DNA from: Gimesia aquarii
GTDB lineage: Bacteria; Planctomycetota; Planctomycetia; Planctomycetales; Planctomycetaceae
Assembly (NCBI RefSeq): GCF_007748175.1
Contig: NZ_CP037422.1
Span: 186,001-250,000 of the forward strand
Reading direction: 5' to 3'
DNA: 64,000 nucleotides
A program made the position numbers and the translations under genes. Positions 16,752 through 24,495 of this stretch are shown piece after piece. Position 1 is the stretch's first letter, and the number at the start of each line of letters is the position of its first letter. The notes beneath the pieces are model-generated. The model did not search any database. It saw only the letters and a list, made by a program, of their open reading frames with translations, and was not told the DNA's origin.

Positions 16752-18106
16752 TGTTCGAACCAAGTCAGACAAGTCCCGGTGAATGGTTAAACTGTTTAAA
16801 CGTTGGCGATGATCACATTGAGGATAAGGATGAACGTCGGAAATACAAAGACTTGACTATCCCCGGTTTCTCGCTGGTGGAAATAGTGGGTATTAGAAAG
16901 TTTGGCGACGATCACTATGTGCATGAAGTTCGTCTGCCAGTCGGAGAACTTCCCGTCGGGCAAGATCAATCGGGTGTGCCTGAAGAAGACCAAGTGAAGA
17001 TTGTTCCGATTGGGATCAATTACGCATTCACAGGACCTGCTGATATCCGCAAGGATCGTCAGGGCAGAATGAAATTCCCACCTGCTTACTGTCGCTTTAA
17101 AGGTGACGAAGATGATACGGCTAAAATATTCGGAAGGTATGAAGCTCCTGAGAGACAATTAGGCGGCAAATTCACAGAAGCCGAATACGAAGCATTTGAG
17201 TTTCAGGAAAAGCTGTTTGGAAATGGAATTCAGCAGCAACTCGTCGGAGATCCCACCGGACATTTAAAACTTCCTAGTGATATTGCCAAGTCCAGTCAGT
17301 TTGGAATCAGTTCACAGTACCTCGGCTGGAACTGTATGGGGATTTATAAGTACAACACCGGCAAAAAAACCAAAGGGAAAAAAGAAGACGAGGATGCCAC
17401 TAAAAATCTGTTAGCTTACATCGCTCCTGCAGCTCAAATCTCACCAAGACCACCGATCCGGTTCGTCGCTCTGGAAGCATACTCAACTTATATTACGAGA
17501 GTTCGTCCCGCAGAAGAGTATTCTATATTTACACCAGGAACTGAATACACGGTCAAAGTAGATGGTGACAAACCTATTAAGGCCGCCGTAACACATTTGG
17601 ACAGTGAGGGTAATCATAAACAATTGATTTCATTTGTCGGCGATAATGTGAACGGTGAAATCAGGTTGGTGTTGGACGAAGATCAAACAGAACTGATCAA
17701 CTTGAAAGAATCTGTTTTAACCCCTGATTATCTTGCTCAAAAAATTGGAGACCTCCCGAATATCGGTGCAAAAAACCTGAAAGTGTCAGTCTGGCCGGGG
17801 CTTTGGTTGATTGAATTTGCTGGTGATCTTGCTGGAAAAACTTTTAACAATTTGGAAGTGATCAGACCGGAAGACGCAGAGTTCCAAGTGCATATCACAT
17901 GTACTGACTACGCCGATAGCGAGTTAACCGTCGATGTTTATTTTCACATTCCACAGATTGGTAGATGGGATGGAGACGACAATGTGATCAATGATGCTGT
18001 GGCACCAGGTGCAATTGGTGATGCGGTTTGGTTTAACGGGCAAGGGTTTGTCGCGATGTCTGTTCAATGCCGCGATTTTAATGGGGATGGGACACCAGAT
18101 TTATAA
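16751..18106 (+). CDS. Tail protein with a fibre-type repeat module and Ca-binding-like end
   Basis: 451 residues, start overlapping the previous stop. Residues 1-240 are unrecognised. Residues 289-371 match the repeat unit of the 959-residue fibre protein: a G-E-I-R-L-V-L strand, an A-Q-K-I-G-D-L-P-N-I-G-A-K-N-L-K-V segment equivalent to its A-L-E-A-L-S-T-I-G-A-G-N-V-S-V, and a final I-E-F-A-G-D-L-A-G-K-T strand. The last ten residues (D-F-N-G-D-G-T-P-D-L) look like a calcium-binding loop as found in dockerin or FG-GAP repeats. Function is unknown beyond the tail-tip location. Confidence 0.55.
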   Translation: MFEPSQTSPGEWLNCLNVGDDHIEDKDERRKYKDLTIPGFSLVEIVGIRKFGDDHYVHEVRLPVGELPVGQDQSGVPEEDQVKIVPIGINYAFTGPADIRKDRQGRMKFPPAYCRFKGDEDDTAKIFGRYEAPERQLGGKFTEAEYEAFEFQEKLFGNGIQQQLVGDPTGHLKLPSDIAKSSQFGISSQYLGWNCMGIYKYNTGKKTKGKKEDEDATKNLLAYIAPAAQISPRPPIRFVALEAYSTYITRVRPAEEYSIFTPGTEYTVKVDGDKPIKAAVTHLDSEGNHKQLISFVGDNVNGEIRLVLDEDQTELINLKESVLTPDYLAQKIGDLPNIGAKNLKVSVWPGLWLIEFAGDLAGKTFNNLEVIRPEDAEFQVHITCTDYADSELTVDVYFHIPQIGRWDGDDNVINDAVAPGAIGDAVWFNGQGFVAMSVQCRDFNGDGTPDL

Positions 18107-19017
18107 TGGGACAAAAAGATTGCTCTTATTCACTGATTAAAAAACCATGTCCTCGTAAACGGTTTCCTTGTAGTCGATGCGGTGCGAAGATTGTAAACGC
18201 TGACCTGCAATGGGAAATATCAGTCCCAAAATATCGGCGATGGCATTACTTAAATCCCGAGACTCTGGTTCCAAACGCAGACGCCATAGAAACACCTGTC
18301 ATTGTAAATGCTCCACGTCGGTTGCCGAACTTTGACGAAGAAATACAAGGTGACTCACCGTGTAAATTTGATGGTCCGCTAGCCTCGGAAGCATTTAATT
18401 TAGTTCAAGGCCAATCGCCTATTGAAGGTGGGCAATTCGTTCAAGATTTCGAATGGCAAAGATTCGATTCTCTGTACGACGGTTGGAACTGGTTTTTGCG
18501 GTCGCACCAAGTCCTTGTTAGTTGGGAAGCGGCAGAAGTAGAAGACCAAAGCGGGGAGTTAATTACCCCCGGTCGCTGGAAAATTGATCTAACTATTAGT
18601 CAGTCTGCACAAGTCTTTGATTTAGATTGGGAAGCTGGAGCGAACCCCGGCTGGTTCAATTTAGCACCCGGTGGGGAATTCTATAATATCTTTGGCGGCC
18701 CAGCGGCTACCGATCCGACCGAATCCTTTGGTAATTCATCACGCATAAAGGCGACCTATTACCCGCCGTCAGGCTATCGCTGTTTATCAGAGTCATCTAC
18801 GCGATGGCGGAGAAATATTCCAACGTTACCAGTTCTGACGACAGGCCATACTATTGACACATTACCCAATGACTACCAGTGGCCCGATGGGGTACCAACT
18901 CAAGAAGACGGATTCTTAATTGGTTGGCCTGGACCATTTTACCCAGTCGGGTTCAGACAGAGCCACGACATCTACTACGCCCCCCCTTTCATTGATGTGA
19001 GACACGTAAAGAAATGA
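18106..19017 (+). CDS. Phage protein with N-terminal Cys cluster, unknown
   Basis: 303 residues, start shared with the previous stop (TAATG). The first 26 residues contain five Cys (C6, C15, C22, C25 plus spacing typical of a zinc knuckle, with C-S-R-C-G-A-K at 22-28). The rest is rich in Trp, Gly, Pro and aromatic residues, with beta character, suggesting a surface or carbohydrate-contacting protein. No family recognised. It overlaps the glycosyltransferase by four bases (ATGA), so the two are probably made together. Confidence 0.55.
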   Translation: MGQKDCSYSLIKKPCPRKRFPCSRCGAKIVNADLQWEISVPKYRRWHYLNPETLVPNADAIETPVIVNAPRRLPNFDEEIQGDSPCKFDGPLASEAFNLVQGQSPIEGGQFVQDFEWQRFDSLYDGWNWFLRSHQVLVSWEAAEVEDQSGELITPGRWKIDLTISQSAQVFDLDWEAGANPGWFNLAPGGEFYNIFGGPAATDPTESFGNSSRIKATYYPPSGYRCLSESSTRWRRNIPTLPVLTTGHTIDTLPNDYQWPDGVPTQEDGFLIGWPGPFYPVGFRQSHDIYYAPPFIDVRHVKK

Positions 19018-20663
19018 CATCAAGAGACCGAGAGACAATTTGTAATTCATGTGAGCACCAGCGAAACTACGCTTGTACTAAACACGGTGAAGAGTGGGAA
19101 AAGCTGGTTCACAACAATCAGTTTCACTGTGAAAAATGGGGAGCTGTTCCCGATGCCTGTAGCCCTCTTGAAGTCGCAGTTGTGATCACCAGTCATAATT
19201 ACGGCAAATTTCTTGAAGAGTGCTTACAGAGCGTTCTGGAGCAGTCTCAATCAGCCTCAGAGATTATCGTCGTCGACGATTCCAGCACAGACAACACAAA
19301 GGAAGTGACGGAAGACTTTGCCAGCAAGGGTGTGAAGTATTTACGAGTCGAAAATAGGAGTGCTCTGTTCTCGCGGCACGATGGTTATTTGCAGACAGAA
19401 TCAGGAGTCGTGCTGTTTGTGGATGCTGATGATATTCTGCCTTCCAACTATATCGAATTGGGAATGAAAGAATTCACTAATCAAGATGTCGGTGTAGTTT
19501 ATGCCGATCATCAGCACTTCGGAGAATCGACGCGAAGAACAAACTTTCCTGAGTATTCCCAAAACAGGCTGTTTCAGGGAGAGAATTTTGTGAGTACCTG
19601 CTCTTTTGTTCGACGAGAAGCACTTAATCTTTGCGATGCCTGGGACCGAAAGTTTGATGAATACTTCATGCCTGAAGACTATTGGATGTTTCAGCGAATC
19701 GCTCTGGATGGTTGGGATTTCAAAAAGTCAAAAGCCATCCTGAATTATCGCAGACACTCCAGTCAGATGAGCCAGAATCGAGATCCGATTGACCCTAAAG
19801 AGGTTTATTACCATTCGCATGGATTGGAATACCAGACGGTCACTCTGTTTATTCCGCTTGCGGGACGAAAATGGGCGTGGGATCGTTTGAAAATGTTCCT
19901 GGATCGCCAAAACTGGCCTCACGATCAAATCAAGCTGATCCTCTGCGATACGAGCCAAGACGACAGGTTTTCCACAATGGTCAGATATTGGATTGGTGAT
20001 TGCAATTATTCGGACGTGAGACACTTTAAATTGGATGTTGGGTTGAAGGGGCTCGCTGACAAGAATCGTCGAGATCGTGAGGTACAACTGAAGGTGAAGC
20101 AATCTATTTGCAAGATCTATAACCAGCTTAGATTGATGCTGGAAACGCCATATTGTTGGATTCTGGAAGACGACGTGCTCCCTCCTGATGATGTACTCGA
20201 AAGGCTGATGAAGCACTTCAACGTTGACGTAGGAGCTGTGACAGCACCGTATCAATCCCGTTTCAGTGGGAATCCTGTTGTTTGGATGCAGGATGGAATT
20301 AAAAACATTAAGCCGATGACTCCAGCGGTTCCCCCAAAACCGAATGAACCACAGGTCGCAGAGATGCGGGGTTCTGGGTTCGGTTGTCTTATTGCACGAT
20401 CGGAAGTGATCAAACAACATGTGATGGCATTGCCAGTTACCGAGGACGATCTGGATCCGTACTTCTTTAAGTCGATGGGAGACCATTGGCGACGGCTATG
20501 CGATTGGTCCTGCAAGTCACAGCATTGGGGGCCAGATCGGGTTTATTTGATTGGAGAAAAAAAAGAAGAAATTCCCCCAGGAAAGTACGGTCCTTGTTGC
20601 CCTTTATGCGGACTGCCGCCTAATGAATCAGGCATGGTTTTGTGTGGGTGCCCTCCAAAATAG
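19014..20663 (+). CDS. Two-domain glycosyltransferase (GT2 family) at the end of the tail operon
   Basis: 549 residues. N-terminal Cys motif (C10, C13, C21, C39), then a GT-A domain of family 2 at about 52-265 with V-V-I-T-S-H-N-Y near 56-63, V-V-D-D-S-S-T-D-N at 86-94 and the metal-binding D-A-D at 137-139. A second GT-A-like domain spans about 274-515 with L-E-D-D-V at 384-388. A C-terminal Cys cluster (C-C-P-L-C-G, C-G-C) ends the protein. GT2 enzymes move sugars from nucleotide-sugar donors. Coupling to the tail genes by ATGA overlap suggests it acts on the virion or on host surface glycans during phage growth; this is inference. Confidence 0.8.
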   Translation: MTSRDRETICNSCEHQRNYACTKHGEEWEKLVHNNQFHCEKWGAVPDACSPLEVAVVITSHNYGKFLEECLQSVLEQSQSASEIIVVDDSSTDNTKEVTEDFASKGVKYLRVENRSALFSRHDGYLQTESGVVLFVDADDILPSNYIELGMKEFTNQDVGVVYADHQHFGESTRRTNFPEYSQNRLFQGENFVSTCSFVRREALNLCDAWDRKFDEYFMPEDYWMFQRIALDGWDFKKSKAILNYRRHSSQMSQNRDPIDPKEVYYHSHGLEYQTVTLFIPLAGRKWAWDRLKMFLDRQNWPHDQIKLILCDTSQDDRFSTMVRYWIGDCNYSDVRHFKLDVGLKGLADKNRRDREVQLKVKQSICKIYNQLRLMLETPYCWILEDDVLPPDDVLERLMKHFNVDVGAVTAPYQSRFSGNPVVWMQDGIKNIKPMTPAVPPKPNEPQVAEMRGSGFGCLIARSEVIKQHVMALPVTEDDLDPYFFKSMGDHWRRLCDWSCKSQHWGPDRVYLIGEKKEEIPPGKYGPCCPLCGLPPNESGMVLCGCPPK

Positions 20664-20752
20664 AACGAAGACACGGAAGTCAATTCCGTTGATTCCCCAT
20701 ACCTAATAGTATGTGTACAAATCAAGGGTAAAGTGCAATCCAGAGCAGAGAT

Positions 20753-21373
20753 TTATGGCGTATCAAACTTAAAAACCAGGTCTTTGCCGTCTGTTAGTTC
20801 ATTGCCTACAAGAGTCAGTTTCAACTTCTTGGCATTAGGGGCGATTTCATTAAATTGGAGCATGTCAGTAATAGACTCTCCTGGCTTTATTTCCACGTCT
20901 ATCGTTTGCTGATCATGCTTACGCCCTCGAACAGGCAATATGTCATACACCTTACCATGTTCATCCTCAACAGTAGAAACACGTATTTTGTATGCCACAG
21001 AAGCGTCTGGAGTCCATGATGGATAGAATAGATTTTTATCCTTTTGCAAATTGTCTACCTTGAGCATAACGAGGAGAGGTATCAGTTGTAGATATTTACT
21101 AATTCGCTTAGATTTCAGATCAGTAATCTCGATCTTAAACTTGTCATTCTCGTATGTTTTGTTCTCAACATTAATTACACCTTTTGCTTGAGTCGCAGTA
21201 CTATCAGGTTGTTTTGTTTTTTCATTATTGACTTGAGGATTTTCTACGTTTACTTGTTGACCTTCTGCCTGTTTAGAATTGTCAGTTTTAATTTCTGGCT
21301 TCTTATTACAGCCAAGGCCAACCACGATCAATAGTGCTAAGCAATATATAAGTTTTGTGTGTTTGACTTTCAT
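20753..21373 (-). CDS. Putative lipoprotein (DUF4352-like domain)
   Basis: 206 residues. A type II signal peptide is visible: Lys-rich start, hydrophobic core and V-G-L-G-C with Cys22 as lipidation site. Residues 23-70 are a Gln/Asn/Lys-rich linker. Residues 75-206 form an immunoglobulin-like beta domain resembling DUF4352 proteins (Y-E-N-D-K-F-K-I-E-I-T opening, L-V-M-L-K-V-D-N, closing T-L-V-G-N-E strand). The ribosome site is perfect (aggagg, at 21379-21384 on the minus strand). It is convergent with the phage tail operon and may be a prophage cargo gene. The domain call is tentative. Confidence 0.65.
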   Translation of the reverse strand: MKVKHTKLIYCLALLIVVGLGCNKKPEIKTDNSKQAEGQQVNVENPQVNNEKTKQPDSTATQAKGVINVENKTYENDKFKIEITDLKSKRISKYLQLIPLLVMLKVDNLQKDKNLFYPSWTPDASVAYKIRVSTVEDEHGKVYDILPVRGRKHDQQTIDVEIKPGESITDMLQFNEIAPNAKKLKLTLVGNELTDGKDLVFKFDTP

Positions 21374-21535
21374 TTTCTCCTCCTAAAGATTGTTATCACC
21401 AACGAATTCCATGTTGTTAAGGTATACTGGCATATGTGAACAAATCAAGCCAGAAGTGGAGAATTAGAAAACTGGTTGGTAGAATTTGGAGAATGAGAGA
21501 TGAATTGTTAGCAGTGTAGTATGGAGAGTTTTGTG

Positions 21536-21709
21536 ATGTCTTTCGAAGGTATTACTTTCTGGGTTCTGATTTTCTTTGCAATTATTGCAGGGGTAATTTT
21601 AGAAGTAGTCGTTTCAATAGAAAAGAAACCCTGGAAAGACCTGTTGATCTTTTGTGGAATGCTACTCTTTATTCTCTGGCTTATGTGGATAGAAGGGCAA
21701 TTTGCTTGA
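21536..21709 (+). CDS. Small two-span membrane protein, unknown
   Basis: 57 residues. The ATG at 21536 has a ggagag ribosome site (21523-21528) seven bases upstream; an ATG at 21521 would lack one. Two hydrophobic segments (about 6-26 and 36-52) flank a short Lys/Asp loop. The stop overlaps the TTG start of the next gene, so the two are translationally coupled. Nothing else can be said of its role. Confidence 0.5.
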   Translation: MSFEGITFWVLIFFAIIAGVILEVVVSIEKKPWKDLLIFCGMLLFILWLMWIEGQFA

Positions 21710-21951
21710 AAAACCTAACCCCCAAACAACAGCAAGTCCTAAGCTATATCGGCGTATTCATCCACAAGCACGGGCAGGCTCCGTCTGTGCGAGAGATTGG
21801 CAGACATTTCGGAATCAAGTCAACCAATGGAGTGTGCAATCACTTAAAAGCTCTGGAGCGAAAAGGTAGGCTTATACGGCGCGAGTTCATGTATCATAGC
21901 CTTGAGGTGGTAGATAATCTGCGAATGCGGTTAGGCGGGGTGGTGTCGTGA
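21706..21951 (+). CDS. LexA-type HTH protein lacking the protease domain
   Basis: 81 residues from a TTG at 21706 (aaggg site at 21693-21697). An upstream ATG at 21652 would run through the preceding gene and is rejected. Residues 2-65 match the LexA winged helix: L-T-P-K-Q-Q-Q-V-L opening, P-S-V-R-E-I-G, F-G-I-K-S-T-N-G-V, N-H-L-K-A-L-E-R-K-G. The Ser/Lys autoprotease domain is absent, so it cannot self-cleave on DNA damage as LexA does. It lies in a coupled set of small genes beside the prophage and may be a phage-state regulator (inference). A related HTH occurs at 29044-29427. Confidence 0.75.
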   Translation: MKNLTPKQQQVLSYIGVFIHKHGQAPSVREIGRHFGIKSTNGVCNHLKALERKGRLIRREFMYHSLEVVDNLRMRLGGVVS

Positions 21952-22214
21952 TCCATTTTGTAAGTTGTGAGCTCCTGAGAATCGAAGGCGATGATGCTTT
22001 CCTCGAAATAAAGTACCGTGTCGATGCCGGGCAAGAAGTCTATCAATATCAGGTAAAGCAGAATTTCTCAGTAGAAGACGGCTGTGTATATATTGGTCCG
22101 CCCGAAGTTCTTAATGGCAACCGACCAGGGTGGGCTGAATATGCTTCAGATCACGAACTGATAGGTGATACTCTGCAAGATGACTACGATGAAAAAAGCG
22201 GCATGTTTTCATAA
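21948..22214 (+). CDS. Small acidic protein, unknown
   Basis: 88 residues from a GTG that overlaps the LexA-like gene's stop (GTGA). It has beta-strand character and an acidic C-terminus (about 65-85). No motif recognised. Tight coupling places it in the same transcript as the HTH protein. Confidence 0.5.
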   Translation: MIHFVSCELLRIEGDDAFLEIKYRVDAGQEVYQYQVKQNFSVEDGCVYIGPPEVLNGNRPGWAEYASDHELIGDTLQDDYDEKSGMFS

Positions 22215-22243
22215 CTGAACCCGATTGGGACGTTTACAACTAC

Positions 22244-22459
22244 GTGCTCTTAATGTTCAAAGCATGGGAACGCGACGGTTATCGCAAGGACGAGTATTAC
22301 CAGTGGCTCTGTGAACTCGTAGAAAAGCTCGAAGTTCCACCAGACTCACCAATCCACAAGATCCTATCCACCACCAAAGCACCCACAGATAAGCAGGCTA
22401 AGCTAGTAGCTACAGTGTTAGGGAAGCGAGCGGTTGATTTGCATTTTGAGTTGGGGTGA
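22244..22459 (+). CDS. Small helical protein, start uncertain
   Basis: 71 residues from GTG 22244, or 68 from ATG 22253. The frame is open further upstream to a stop at 22190-22192, and the extra codons read like real protein (E-P-D-W-D-V-Y-N-Y-V), but no ATG, GTG or TTG is available there. Either translation starts at GTG with a weak ribosome site, or the gene is fed from the preceding frame. The product is helical with W-E-R-D-G-Y and a Lys/Ala-rich C-terminus. Function unknown. Confidence 0.45.
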   Translation: MLLMFKAWERDGYRKDEYYQWLCELVEKLEVPPDSPIHKILSTTKAPTDKQAKLVATVLGKRAVDLHFELG

Positions 22460-22480
22460 TGGTGCTCCAGATTAATTTTA

Positions 22481-22786
22481 CTAAAACACAATGTAGTGGA
22501 GGATCATGAACCAAGGCAATAACCCTAAAAAAATTAATAAATAGCAAAGAGCTAAAGTATTTATCAATTTACGACATAAAAATATCGACACCAGAAATGC
22601 TGCATACATAGCACTGAATGGTGCAATGAAATGAAGAAAAGCGCTTGTAATATAATTTGCGGTCGAACCATCGAAGTAGAGTCCGATTAAAAACCCAATT
22701 AGAACACAAATCATGGGAAGAATAATAGGCGTAATTAAGAACAAATACTTAGCGCTGGCTTGATTGAAAAATATTCTTACGGTCAT
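22481..22786 (-). CDS. Small multi-span membrane protein, unknown
   Basis: 101 residues with three or four hydrophobic segments (about 14-36, 43-68, 74-98). The start has only a weak ribosome site. The composition is clearly that of an integral membrane protein, and no antisense alternative is better. No family recognised. Confidence 0.5.
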   Translation of the reverse strand: MTVRIFFNQASAKYLFLITPIILPMICVLIGFLIGLYFDGSTANYITSAFLHFIAPFSAMYAAFLVSIFLCRKLINTLALCYLLIFLGLLPWFMILHYIVF

Positions 22787-22867
22787 TTTCTACAACCAAA
22801 TTTGAGTCTGCAATCCAAAAATAATACCTAAGGCCTATCAATATACTACCAAATATCTACTAGATAA

Positions 22868-22887
22868 GCCGCCCTAATCAGGGCGGC
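22868..22887 (-). terminator. Hairpin terminator downstream of the Imm26-like gene
   Basis: Perfect 8-base GC-rich stem (gccgccct 22868-22875 with agggcggc 22880-22887) and a 4-base loop, 17 bases after the stop of the minus-strand gene that ends at 22904. The T-rich tract is weak on both strands, so termination strength is uncertain. Confidence 0.6.
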
Positions 22888-22903
22888 CTTGTTTATTTGG
22901 GAG

Positions 22904-23689
22904 TCACCATTCTCGTTGTTCTTCGACGAGTTCATAAACATCGTCGATTTTGTATTTCTTTCCAATCTTTTGAAAGAATTCTATCAGCCAATCACGTTCA
23001 ACCGTGTCAATGCACTCTTCTTCCGCATCCAACCGATTGAGGGTTGTAATACAGTCGGTCACTATTTTTACTGGTTCGATACCGGTGTCCTTTGCGTTAC
23101 CAAGATCCCTTACTAATGCTTTCAGGATGTCAGCCACCAATGCGGCTTTTGGTTGGTCCAAGGGATCTAAGGAACGGAACTTCTTAATTATACCAGCTGG
23201 CGTGAGAGGCTTTTGACGCTTTTGATAGGCTTGCTCTATAGCTTCTATTATATCGATCTCACTTGCTGCATCTGGTCTTGGAACACCATCCCATTGAGCT
23301 TGCATGATACGTTGATACAAGATGTATTCCCATTGCGCCATGCTGCCGGGGGCAAGCTGATCTTCTCCTTCTGCTGGTTTGACATTACCGATTTTTTCGA
23401 ACCCGGGAATAATTGTCATGGGAGTCCAGAATGCTAATGGCTCACTGTCAAATGAGTGATGTGTTAATATTGGGATATCGTAAACTTTCTGATCATCCAA
23501 CGAGGGTGGATTCGCGTCTAAATACTCCGACCCAACAACCAGCACAGTCACAGGCTTTGCTTTCACGGCAACAACACGGCATGCTGTGAATCCCCAATTA
23601 CCTAATGAGACTGAAAATACATCACCACATTCAGGCAAACTCTTCAGGCTTCTCGCTTTTTTGCTCACCCCATCTCCTTGCTCATCCAT
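22904..23689 (-). CDS. Protein with Imm26-like N-terminal domain, unknown
   Basis: 261 residues, soluble. Residues 20-95 resemble the Imm26 fold as I remember it (C-G-D-V-F-S-V-S-L-G, G-F-T-A-C-R-V-V, a strand-rich segment ending in D-I-P-I-L). In Imm26 families this domain is often found as a partner of polymorphic toxins. The remainder (about 120-261) is helical and acidic, with a four-helix look and no motif I can name. No toxin gene is recognisable next to it. The domain call is tentative; a general prophage-zone cargo protein is the safe description. Confidence 0.5.
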   Translation of the reverse strand: MDEQGDGVSKKARSLKSLPECGDVFSVSLGNWGFTACRVVAVKAKPVTVLVVGSEYLDANPPSLDDQKVYDIPILTHHSFDSEPLAFWTPMTIIPGFEKIGNVKPAEGEDQLAPGSMAQWEYILYQRIMQAQWDGVPRPDAASEIDIIEAIEQAYQKRQKPLTPAGIIKKFRSLDPLDQPKAALVADILKALVRDLGNAKDTGIEPVKIVTDCITTLNRLDAEEECIDTVERDWLIEFFQKIGKKYKIDDVYELVEEQREW

Positions 23690-24087
23690 CCGTCAACTCA
23701 ACTCGTCACAACGTTAATATTAGGAGCCGTTCTGTAGCCTACCAAATCCAACCTTGTGTTCAAACATCGAGTGTAAAAGCGAATCCCCAAAAGTGATGAG
23801 TTGCCCCTACATATTAAGGGGTACTGATCATTTTGAGTAAAATGGAGAAAACTTTAAACCATTTACATTGACTATTCGTTCATTGGTTTTAGAGTTGAAC
23901 AAACAGTTCAATGACTCCATATTTGCCAGGTGGCAGCCGCGTGTGACCCGCTGTAGGTGGTCACTCAGATTTAAAAATCCGTGTTTCTTTTCTTGTCGGT
24001 CTGTAGTGAACCCAGGCCTCTAAATCCATGGAAGATTTAACTGTCTCAAGGTACGCGCCGATGTACTCAATCCAAGAAGGTTGAGAG
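23690..24087. other. Non-coding stretch, possible gene remnants
   Basis: About 400 bases without a convincing gene. A five-base stem (cccct/agggg) occurs near 23796-23812. Short open pieces interrupted by stops suggest decayed coding DNA, but no parent family is recognisable. Confidence 0.3.
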
Positions 24088-24225
24088 ATGACAAGTGAAT
24101 TTCCTGACATTAAGCTGTTTACAGGGATCGACCCTGAAAATATCTACCATTTCCAGCATTTTTGTCTGCTGAAGGAGCTCAATGAGTTTCGAATCGTTTT
24201 AGCAGACGTCTTTCCCTGCAAGTAG
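24029..24225 (+). pseudogene. Possible decayed small ORF
   Basis: One frame reads 18 codons from ATG 24029, stops at TGA 24082-24084, then restarts at ATG 24088 for 45 codons to TAG 24223-24225. The second part has an aagg site and normal protein composition (S-E-F-P-D-I-K-L-F-T-G). It either is a 45-residue gene or the remains of a longer one broken by the TGA. It converges on the 98-residue gene and overlaps it by 27 bases. Confidence 0.3.
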
Positions 24226-24495
24226 AATTTCGGCTACTCTTTTCCATGGGTTTGATTCTTTTAGAGTGAGTGATGAATCACTAATGGATGATCTGGCCCA
24301 AGCTGCGGACGAACTCAAATAACTGGCGATATCTTCATGTTCCCATCCTGTAGAATGGTGTATATCCGCCGGTTCAAATAACTCATTCGTGTCTTCGACT
24401 TGTTTATCAAAAGAGAGTGCTTCCAGGAATTCAATGAAAGAAACTTCGTCAAACACCATTCCCTGTAAGTATTCTAAATGTCGCGATCCATGCAT
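24199..24495 (-). CDS. Small acidic protein behind a strong promoter, unknown
   Basis: 98 residues, acidic, with no membrane segment or known motif. Support comes mainly from upstream: a near-consensus promoter and a perfect dyad lie 50-90 bases before its ATG. The ribosome site is weak. Composition (F-D-E-V-S-F-I-E-F-L-E-A-L) is protein-like and helical. It belongs to the accessory zone next to the prophage. Confidence 0.5.
   Translation of the reverse strand: MHGSRHLEYLQGMVFDEVSFIEFLEALSFDKQVEDTNELFEPADIHHSTGWEHEDIASYLSSSAAWARSSISDSSLTLKESNPWKRVAEILLAGKDVC

Larger units (their letters stand above)
1..20663 (+). mobile_element. Prophage structural (head and tail) module
   Basis: Seen: a nearly unbroken + strand run of genes in the canonical order of HK97-like siphophages: prohead protease, major capsid, gp6-like connector, joining/completion proteins, tail tube, frameshifted chaperone pair, tape measure, tail-tip proteins. 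Many junctions are TAATG or ATGA overlaps, which implies translational coupling. Inference: this is an integrated phage or a close relative, because host-type genes begin around 25 kb. Portal and terminase must lie left of the window. No integrase, lysis gene or att repeat is recognisable, so the right boundary (somewhere between 20.7 and 24.6 kb) and the intactness of the element are open. A gene transfer agent or domesticated tail is less likely, because both head and tail genes are present. Confidence 0.85.

Noticed and set aside
19728..20486. 252-codon antisense ORF inside the glycosyltransferase gene
   Set aside because: Fully antisense to a gene with clear GT2 motifs, no ribosome site, and low-quality composition with repeated His, Arg and Ser.
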